A stretch of 16,134 nt of DNA, from positions 1-16,134 of the forward strand of contig CAMLIT010000099.1 of NCBI GenBank assembly GCA_946480295.1. The letters run 5' to 3'. Source of the DNA: an uncultured Gemmatimonadota bacterium. Lineage in GTDB: Bacteria > Gemmatimonadota > Gemmatimonadetes > Gemmatimonadales > Gemmatimonadaceae. The notes beneath the pieces are model-generated. The model was not told where the DNA came from, made no database searches, and saw nothing but the letters and a program-made list of their open reading frames with translations. Shown one piece after another: positions 1-4,887 of the stretch. The position numbers were made by a program, and so were the translations under genes. The stretch's first letter is position 1. Each line of letters opens with the position of its first letter.

Positions 1-291
1 GTCGGGGTCGTCCGCCTCCTCATCGCCTTCCTCGGCGAAGATGAGATGAACGTCCTCGTCCACGGGCGCCTCGACGTCCGTCAGGCAGCGCCGGCACTCG
101 CCGGCGACCGTCCCTTCGAGATGGCCGCTGAAATACACGCGGCCCGACCCCGCGGCGGACAGCCGTCCCGTAACGTGAATGGGGCCGGCAGGGCGTGCAT
201 CCCCTTCCTCCCAAATCGGATCGTCGGCCCCCAGCTCGCCGTCGACGTGCACGGCGTGACTGGTGATCGAACTGACGTCATAGGACAGCAT
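1..291 (-). CDS. DUF177 (YceD family) protein, C-terminus cut by window edge
   Basis: The first 97 codons are visible, reading from an ATG at 291 to the window edge with no stop. The visible part has the DUF177/YceD layout: a beta-rich N-terminal half, then a C-x-x-C pair (Cys66 and Cys69, in GECRRCL), then an acidic stretch (EEGDEEADD, 88-96). The family normally has about 150-180 residues, so roughly half is missing. The family is linked to 23S rRNA accumulation or processing and usually sits directly upstream of rpmF (ribosomal protein L32), which would lie off the left edge. The start is fixed because the frame upstream of the ATG reaches a TGA at 327-325 with no other ATG, GTG or TTG. 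There is no Shine-Dalgarno sequence, but a promoter ends 8 nt upstream, so the message is probably leaderless. Family assignment rests on the CxxC context and the position beside ndk. Confidence 0.8.
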   Translation of the reverse strand, partial: MLSYDVSSITSHAVHVDGELGADDPIWEEGDARPAGPIHVTGRLSAAGSGRVYFSGHLEGTVAGECRRCLTDVEAPVDEDVHLIFAEEGDEEADDPD

Positions 292-299
292 AGCCGGGT

Positions 300-328
300 A
301 ATGTATCCCGCCGCGGGACGCGTATCAA
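300..328 (-). promoter_or_regulatory. sigma70-type promoter for the DUF177 gene, probably leaderless
   Basis: In the 67-bp gap after ndk, the minus strand has TTGATA (328-323; 5 of 6 matches to the -35 consensus), an exact 17-nt spacer (322-306), then TACATT (305-300; 4 of 6 to the -10 consensus and a TANNNT match). Only 8 nt separate the -10 from the ATG at 291. Transcription would therefore begin at or within a few bases of the start codon. This agrees with the lack of a ribosome binding site. The start point itself is inferred. Confidence 0.6.
306..318. repeat. 13-nt inverted repeat inside the promoter spacer
   Basis: TCCCG-CCG-CGGGA is a perfect 5-bp inverted repeat with a 3-nt centre. 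It lies wholly within the 17-nt spacer of the DUF177 promoter and touches the -10 hexamer. A repressor bound here would block RNA polymerase, so it is a candidate operator. In DNA this rich in G and C, a short palindrome of this kind can also arise by chance. Confidence 0.35.
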
Positions 329-358
329 GTCTGCGTCAGTGCGCGACTTAGAGCGGAA

Positions 359-787
359 CTACCGCGCCGCCAGCAGCTCGGTCTCCGAAAAGAAGAAGTG
401 CGACTCCCGGTCGGCGTTCTCGTCCGAGTCCGAGGCGTGGATCGCGTTCCGCTCCTTGGACTCGGCGTAGAGCTTCCGCACCGTGCCCTCCTTCGCCTCG
501 GCCGGGTCGGTGGCGCCGATCGCGTCGCGCAGGGCGAACACGGCGTTCTGCTTCTCCAGCACCATCGGCATGCACGGGCCCGACGTCATGAAGCTCACCA
601 GCGACCCGTAGAAGGGCCGCTCCTTGTGCACGGCGTAGAACTCCCGCGCCTCCTCCTGGCTCATGTGCAGCACCCGCGCGGCGCGCACCTGGAAGCCCTG
701 CGCCTCGAGGTGCGCGATGATCTTCCCCGCCTTCCCCGCCCCGAACGCGTCGGGCTTGATGATCGTCAGCGTGTAGTTCCCAGCCAT
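359..787 (-). CDS. ndk: nucleoside diphosphate kinase
   Basis: This 142-aa cytoplasmic enzyme moves the gamma-phosphate of ATP onto other (deoxy)nucleoside diphosphates through a phosphohistidine, balancing NTP and dNTP pools. The sequence shows the N-terminal strand TLTIIKPDA with Lys11, the GTVRKLYA segment (101-108), and the active-site loop NAIHASDSDENA with catalytic His117. The usual HGSDS reads HASDS here, a mild substitution. The length is normal for the short bacterial form. The ATG is one base after the stop of the EIIA-CBS gene (TGACATG), and AGGA lies 7 nt upstream inside that gene, so the two are probably co-translated. The gene ends in TAG and is followed by 67 bp holding the DUF177 promoter. 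I see no clear terminator after it. Identification is secure. Confidence 0.97.
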   Translation of the reverse strand: MAGNYTLTIIKPDAFGAGKAGKIIAHLEAQGFQVRAARVLHMSQEEAREFYAVHKERPFYGSLVSFMTSGPCMPMVLEKQNAVFALRDAIGATDPAEAKEGTVRKLYAESKERNAIHASDSDENADRESHFFFSETELLAAR

Positions 788-788
788 G

Positions 789-1676
789 TCAGGATCCTAT
801 GAGTTTGCGTACGATGTCCCCGCGAGTGAGATAACCCACCAGCCTGCCTTCGCGGACCACGGGGACGCGTTCCACGTCCTTGTTGCTCATCAGGGACGCG
901 ACTTCCGCGATGGACTGCTCGGGCGCGACGCAGAGCACCTGCCGCGTCATCACCTCGCGCACGGTCTTCTGCGTTCCGCCGAGGGGCGTGTGGTGCCGCG
1001 ACATCGGATCGGAGAGCACCTGGGTGGTGAGCAGGTGCCTGACGAGCTCGCGCTCGCTCAGCATCCCGATGAGGCGCCCCTCGTCGTCCACCACCGGGAG
1101 CGCGCCGAGGCTGGAGCGCATCATCTCCTGCGCAGCCGCGCGCAGCGGGACGTCGGGCCCCGTGGTGCGGGGCCGATCGGTCATGAGGTCGCGCACCGTG
1201 AGCTGTTCCGCCAGATCGTACTCGGCGAACACCGGCAGGCCGGCGCACTCTTCCGCGCTCCCGGCGCACTCGATCTGCTCCACCGTCCCGTCGCGCGAGA
1301 GGAGCCGCGCGAAGCCGCGCACCACCTGGAGGTGCCGTCCCGTGAGCGGCGGCGGCGCGACGACGAGCAGCACGACCCGCGCGCGCGGCGCCCCGGCGTC
1401 CGCCTCGTCGCGACGCAGCCCCTCCGCCGCGACCCCGATCGCCACGCGCAGCTCCGAGACCGCGTCGGTGCGGTAGTGGAGGATCAGCGCGCGATCGGCG
1501 AGCACCAGCACGTCGTCGCCGCGCAGCTCGGCCGTGCGCTCGCGCAGCTTCTGGACGTTCGCGACGGCGCCGCAGGCCACGAGGCGCTCGATCAGGACGT
1601 CGGCAGCCTCGGCCAGCGTCGTCGCGGGTAGCGGGACGACGATGCCATCGGGGAAGAGAAAATCGCGAAGCTTCAC
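789..1676 (-). CDS. PTS EIIA-like domain fused to two CBS domains
   Basis: This 295-aa soluble protein has two parts. Residues 1-150 look like a type-2/nitrogen-type PTS EIIA domain: it begins MKLRDFLFP, has a conserved-position histidine (His67 in ALILHYRTDAV) followed by LRVAIGVA, and then a hydrophobic strand plus helix (VVLLVVAPP, then HLQVVRGFARLLS). Residues 161-215 and 239-294 are two CBS domains, each with a V-R-x-(L/V)-M-T opening and a PVV-x(2-3)-G-R-L-(I/V)-G core. Paired CBS domains typically bind AMP, ATP or related ligands. The glycine-rich context that normally precedes the EIIA histidine is absent, so phosphorylation at His67 is uncertain. The start is a GTG; there is no Shine-Dalgarno sequence, but MKLRDFL matches the family's N-terminus. 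It is one base from ndk. A role as an energy or nitrogen-state sensor is inference. Confidence 0.88.
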   Translation of the reverse strand: MKLRDFLFPDGIVVPLPATTLAEAADVLIERLVACGAVANVQKLRERTAELRGDDVLVLADRALILHYRTDAVSELRVAIGVAAEGLRRDEADAGAPRARVVLLVVAPPPLTGRHLQVVRGFARLLSRDGTVEQIECAGSAEECAGLPVFAEYDLAEQLTVRDLMTDRPRTTGPDVPLRAAAQEMMRSSLGALPVVDDEGRLIGMLSERELVRHLLTTQVLSDPMSRHHTPLGGTQKTVREVMTRQVLCVAPEQSIAEVASLMSNKDVERVPVVREGRLVGYLTRGDIVRKLIGS

Positions 1677-1682
1677 GAGCGA

Positions 1683-1702
1683 AAAGTAAGCGGGTATCCC
1701 CG
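1683..1702 (-). promoter_or_regulatory. possible -10 element and inverted repeat upstream of the EIIA-CBS gene
   Basis: The minus strand has TACTTT (1688-1683), a TANNNT match ending 6 nt before the GTG at 1676. Just upstream is CGGGGATACCCG (1702-1691), a 4-bp inverted repeat around a 4-nt centre. No convincing -35 is seen at 16-19 nt (the best candidate, TTCGTC, is poor). A new transcript is needed here because a strong hairpin terminator lies 70 bp upstream. The closeness to the GTG, with no ribosome binding site, again suggests a leaderless or near-leaderless message. Confidence 0.35.
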
Positions 1703-1743
1703 AGCCGACGAAGGCTGTGGCCGCCGGGCGAGGGGCCGGGTGC

Positions 1744-1780
1744 CGGAAACGAGGAGAGCGCCAGTCGCCTGGCGCTCTCC
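1744..1780 (-). terminator. intrinsic terminator after sucCD
   Basis: The 130-bp gap between sucD and the EIIA-CBS gene contains a perfect 12-bp stem, GGAGAGCGCCAG (1780-1769 on the minus strand) pairing with CTGGCGCTCTCC (1764-1753), closed by a GCGA tetraloop of the stable GNRA type. On the minus strand it is followed by TCGTTTCC, a short and imperfect U tract. It lies 27 bp past the sucD stop. The rest of the gap holds the putative promoter region of the next gene. Confidence 0.8.
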
Positions 1781-1806
1781 CCCGTCGCTCGGTCGTGGGT
1801 CGGTGC

Positions 1807-2676
1807 TCAGATCCGCTTCTTGATGAGCTCCACGAAGTCCATCGGCCGCTTCGCGACGCCGATGCCGGCGGCCTCGAAGGCGGCGATCTTCTCCGCCGCC
1901 GTTCCCGCCGAGCCGGAGATGATCGCCCCGGCGTGCCCCATGCGCCGCCCCGGGGGCGCGGTCTGGCCGGCGATGAAGCCGACGACGGGCTTCGTCATGT
2001 GGTTCTTCACGAACGCCGCCGCCTCCTGCTCGTCGGTGCCGCCGATCTCGCCCATCATCGCCACGGCCTTCGTCTCCGGGTCCTTCTCGAACGCCGCGAG
2101 GCAGTCGATGAAGTTCGTCCCGTTGATCGGGTCGCCGCCGATGCCGACGCAGGTGGACTGGCCGAGCCCGGCGCGCGTGAGCTGGTAGACGACCTCGTAC
2201 GTCAGCGTCCCCGAACGGCTCACGACGCCGATGTTCCCCGGCGTGCAGATGCGCCCCGGGATGATGCCGACCTTCGACTTCCCCGGCGAGATGAGCCCCG
2301 GGCAGTTCGGCCCGATGAGCCGCACGCCCTTCTCCTTCACGAAGGGATAGACCTTCGTCATGTCGAGGACGGGCAGACCCTCGGTGATGGCGACGACGAG
2401 CTTGATGCCCGCGTCCGCGGCCTCCATGATCGCGTCGGCGGCGAACATCGGCGGCACGTAGATCACCGAGGTGTTGGCGCCCGTCTCGCGCACGGCGTCG
2501 GCGACGGTGTTGAAGATCGGCACCTGGCCCTCGAACTTCTGGCCGCCCTTCCCGGGCGTGACGCCGGAGACGACCTTCGTGCCGTACTCCATCATCTGCT
2601 TCGCGTGGAACGACCCGTCGCGGCCGGTGATCCCCTGCACCACGACGGTGGTGTTCCTGTCGATGAAGATGCTCAT
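1807..2676 (-). CDS. sucD: succinyl-CoA synthetase alpha subunit
   Basis: With SucC this 289-aa subunit forms the TCA-cycle enzyme that converts succinyl-CoA, phosphate and ADP into succinate, CoA and ATP (or runs in reverse). Its N-terminal CoA-binding Rossmann domain carries [14 protein letters not shown] (15-28). The ligase domain has IGPNCPGLI (121-129) and SRSGTLTYE (153-161). The phosphohistidine loop [11 protein letters not shown] has His248, equivalent to the phosphorylated histidine of the E. coli enzyme. Length matches E. coli SucD. The ATG overlaps the sucC stop by 4 nt (ATGA), and GGGAGG lies about 9 nt upstream inside sucC, so the subunits are translationally coupled for 1:1 production. 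A strong hairpin terminator follows. Identification is secure. Confidence 0.98.
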   Translation of the reverse strand: MSIFIDRNTTVVVQGITGRDGSFHAKQMMEYGTKVVSGVTPGKGGQKFEGQVPIFNTVADAVRETGANTSVIYVPPMFAADAIMEAADAGIKLVVAITEGLPVLDMTKVYPFVKEKGVRLIGPNCPGLISPGKSKVGIIPGRICTPGNIGVVSRSGTLTYEVVYQLTRAGLGQSTCVGIGGDPINGTNFIDCLAAFEKDPETKAVAMMGEIGGTDEQEAAAFVKNHMTKPVVGFIAGQTAPPGRRMGHAGAIISGSAGTAAEKIAAFEAAGIGVAKRPMDFVELIKKRI

Positions 2677-3818
2677 GCGGCCTTCCCTCCCTGGGCGAGC
2701 TGCACGGCGCGCTGCACCGCCTCGTCCATGTCGGTCATGGCGGAGAAGCCGTTTTCCTTGAGGATCTTCACCGCGATCTCCTCGTTCGTGCCGGTGAGGC
2801 GGATGACGATGGGCACCTTGAGCGGATTCTGCTTCGTCGCCGTGACGATGCCGTTGGCGACGTCGTCGGTGCGCGTGATGCCGCCGAAAATGTTGAAGAG
2901 GATCGCCTTCACGTTCGGGTCGGCGGTGATGATCTTCAGCGCGTTGACGACCTTCTCCGGGTTGGAGGAGCCGCCGATGTCGAGGAAGTTCGCCGGCTCG
3001 CCGCCGTAGTACTTCACGAGGTCCATCGTGGCCATGGCGAGGCCGGCGCCGTTGACGACGCAGCCGACGTTGCCATCGAGCTTGATGAAGGTGAGGCTGG
3101 CGTTGCGCGCCTGCACCTCGCTCGGCGCCTCGGCGCTCTCGTCACGCAGCGCGGCGATGTCCGGGTGCCGATCGAGCTCGTTGTCGTCGATGACCATCTT
3201 CGCGTCGAGGGCGAGCACCTGCCCCTGCGGCGTGACGACGAGCGGGTTGATCTCGGCGAGCGAGCAGCCGTTCTTCATGAACGCGGCGTAGAGCTGCTGC
3301 ATCACCTTCGCCGCCTGCCTGACGAGCTTCACGTCGTCGAACAGGAAGAAGCCGAGGCGCATCGCCTGGAAGGGCATCAGCCCGTAGCGCGTGTCGATCG
3401 GCATCTTGAGGATCTTCTCGGGGGTGGTGGCCGCCACCTCCTCGATGTCGATGCCGCCGGCGGGGCTCACCATGAAGACCGGCTTCTTCGCGGCGCGGTC
3501 GACGATGATGCCGACGTAGGCCTCGCTCGCGATGTCCGCCGCCGGGGTGACGAGCACCTTCTCGACGGTCAGTCCCTTGATCTGCATGCCGAGAATGCGC
3601 CCGGCGACGTCCTTCGCTTCGGCGGGGGACTTGGCGAGCTTGACGCCGCCCGCCTTGCCGCGGCCGCCGGCGTGCACCTGCGCCTTGACGACGACCGTGC
3701 CCCCGAACTTGCGCGCGAGCGCCTCGGCTTCCGCCGGCGTCGTCGCGACCTCGCCCGGCGGCACCGGCGCGCCCTCGGCGCGCAGGAGCTCCTTCGCCTG
3801 GTATTCGTGGATGTTCAC
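2673..3818 (-). CDS. sucC: succinyl-CoA synthetase beta subunit
   Basis: This 381-aa subunit binds nucleotide and forms the active enzyme with SucD. The ATP-grasp domain (about 1-235) shows [17 protein letters not shown] (44-60) and the Mg-nucleotide residues in SLAEINPL (Asn191) and LALDAKM (Asp205). The C-terminal ligase domain has [12 protein letters not shown] (255-266) and [10 protein letters not shown] (307-316), which face the CoA site and the swinging phosphohistidine. Length is close to E. coli SucC (388 aa). The start is a GTG at 3818 giving [12 protein letters not shown], the invariant family N-terminus, with GAGGA 9 nt upstream. An in-frame ATG at 3968 lies inside the carbamate kinase gene and is not the start. 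The 46-bp gap to the carbamate kinase gene shows no promoter, so the two are probably co-transcribed. Confidence 0.98.
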   Translation of the reverse strand: MNIHEYQAKELLRAEGAPVPPGEVATTPAEAEALARKFGGTVVVKAQVHAGGRGKAGGVKLAKSPAEAKDVAGRILGMQIKGLTVEKVLVTPAADIASEAYVGIIVDRAAKKPVFMVSPAGGIDIEEVAATTPEKILKMPIDTRYGLMPFQAMRLGFFLFDDVKLVRQAAKVMQQLYAAFMKNGCSLAEINPLVVTPQGQVLALDAKMVIDDNELDRHPDIAALRDESAEAPSEVQARNASLTFIKLDGNVGCVVNGAGLAMATMDLVKYYGGEPANFLDIGGSSNPEKVVNALKIITADPNVKAILFNIFGGITRTDDVANGIVTATKQNPLKVPIVIRLTGTNEEIAVKILKENGFSAMTDMDEAVQRAVQLAQGGKAA

Positions 3819-3832
3819 GACTGGGATTCCTC

Positions 3833-3854
3833 GTTCTGACGAACTGACGAACTG
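3833..3854. repeat. small tandem repeat and hairpin in the sucC leader
   Basis: Between the carbamate kinase gene and sucC, TGACGAAC occurs twice in tandem (3837-3844 and 3845-3852), followed by TG. The first copy also forms an inverted repeat GTTC-TGAC-GAAC (3833-3844). On the minus strand this inverted repeat directly abuts the sucC ribosome binding site GAGGA (3832-3828). It could slightly affect sucC translation, but the stem is only 4 bp. Confidence 0.4.
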
Positions 3855-3864
3855 CGGTGAGTGG

Positions 3865-4887
3865 CTACTCCTGCGTGTTGCGCTTGTCCATCGCTTCGAT
3901 GGTCGTACCGGCCCTGCCCTCCACGGCGTCGCGGCCGCGGTCCAGGGCCGTGATGATCGCGCGCCCACGCGTGCGGCGCACGAAGTCGAGCGCGGCGCGG
4001 ATCTTCGGCGCCATGCTGCCCTCGCCGAACGCGCCGGCGCGGTCCATCCGCTCGGCCTCGTCGACGGAGAGGCGCGGGAGCGGCCGCTGCCGGGGCGTGC
4101 CCCAGTCCGCGTAGACCGCGTCCACGTCGGTGAGGATCAGCAGCAGCTCCGCCCCGAGGTCCCGCGCGAGCACGGCGGCCGCCAGGTCCTTGTCCACCAC
4201 GGCGTCGATCCCCTCCCAACCTAGCGTGGGATGGTCGTAAATGGGTGCCCCTCCCCCGCCGACGGCGATGACGACGGTGCCGTCGGCGAGGAGCCGCTCG
4301 ATCGTCGGCAGCTCGTGGATCGCCAGCGGCGCCGGGCTGCCGACGACGCGGCGCAGGCGGCCGTGGCCGTCGGGCCTGACGACGTGGCCCTCCTTCTCGA
4401 GCTCGCGCGCGCGCTCCGCCGGGAGCTCGCGGCCGATGAACTTCGTCGGGTGCTTCAGCGCGGGATCGTGCGCGTCCACCACGACCTGCGTGATGATCGT
4501 CGCCACCTGGCGCGGGCTCCGGGCGCGGCGCAGCGCGTTCTCCAGCGACTGCTCGATCATGTAGCCGATCCACCCGGCGGTCGCGGCGACGAGCACGCCG
4601 AGCGGCAGCGGCGGGGCGTCGTAGCGCGCGAGCTCGTTGCGAACCAGCTCGTCGCCGACCTGCGGCCCGTTGCCGTGCACGATGCACACGTTCCAGCCGT
4701 CGAGCACGAGATCCACCACCGGCCCGAGGCTCTCGCGCGTATGGCGGAACTGGTCGTAGATCGTGGACCGCTCAGCGCCCGGCGCGAGGGCGTTCCCGCC
4801 GAGGGCGATGACGGCGGTGCCCGGCTTCGCGCCGCTCATGCTCGCAGGGGCGGGCAAGTCGCGTGCTGTCCGCGCGTCCGGCGTCAT
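3865..4887 (-). CDS. arcC: carbamate kinase
   Basis: This amino-acid-kinase-family enzyme reversibly interconverts carbamoyl phosphate plus ADP with carbamate plus ATP. From the ATG at 4887 it has 340 residues. Visible motifs are VIALGGNAL (26-34), HGNGPQVG (71-78), PTKFIG (147-152), AVGGGGAPIY (208-217), VDKDLAAAVLA (231-241), LTDVDAVY (252-259) and GEGSMAPKI (288-296), in the order expected for carbamate kinase. Two starts are possible. The ATG at 4887 overlaps the UPF0182 stop as ATGA, while the ATG at 4839 (324 aa) begins closer to the conserved ALGGN strand and nearer the family's usual length. Neither has a good ribosome binding site. No arginine deiminase, ornithine carbamoyltransferase or antiporter gene is in the window, so a classical arginine deiminase role cannot be inferred. 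Confidence 0.95.
   Translation of the reverse strand: MTPDARTARDLPAPASMSGAKPGTAVIALGGNALAPGAERSTIYDQFRHTRESLGPVVDLVLDGWNVCIVHGNGPQVGDELVRNELARYDAPPLPLGVLVAATAGWIGYMIEQSLENALRRARSPRQVATIITQVVVDAHDPALKHPTKFIGRELPAERARELEKEGHVVRPDGHGRLRRVVGSPAPLAIHELPTIERLLADGTVVIAVGGGGAPIYDHPTLGWEGIDAVVDKDLAAAVLARDLGAELLLILTDVDAVYADWGTPRQRPLPRLSVDEAERMDRAGAFGEGSMAPKIRAALDFVRRTRGRAIITALDRGRDAVEGRAGTTIEAMDKRNTQE

Noticed and set aside
3819..3968. Longer SucC start at 3968
   Set aside because: It falls within the carbamate kinase gene and gives a non-homologous N-terminus; the GTG at 3818 yields [10 protein letters not shown] with a ribosome binding site.
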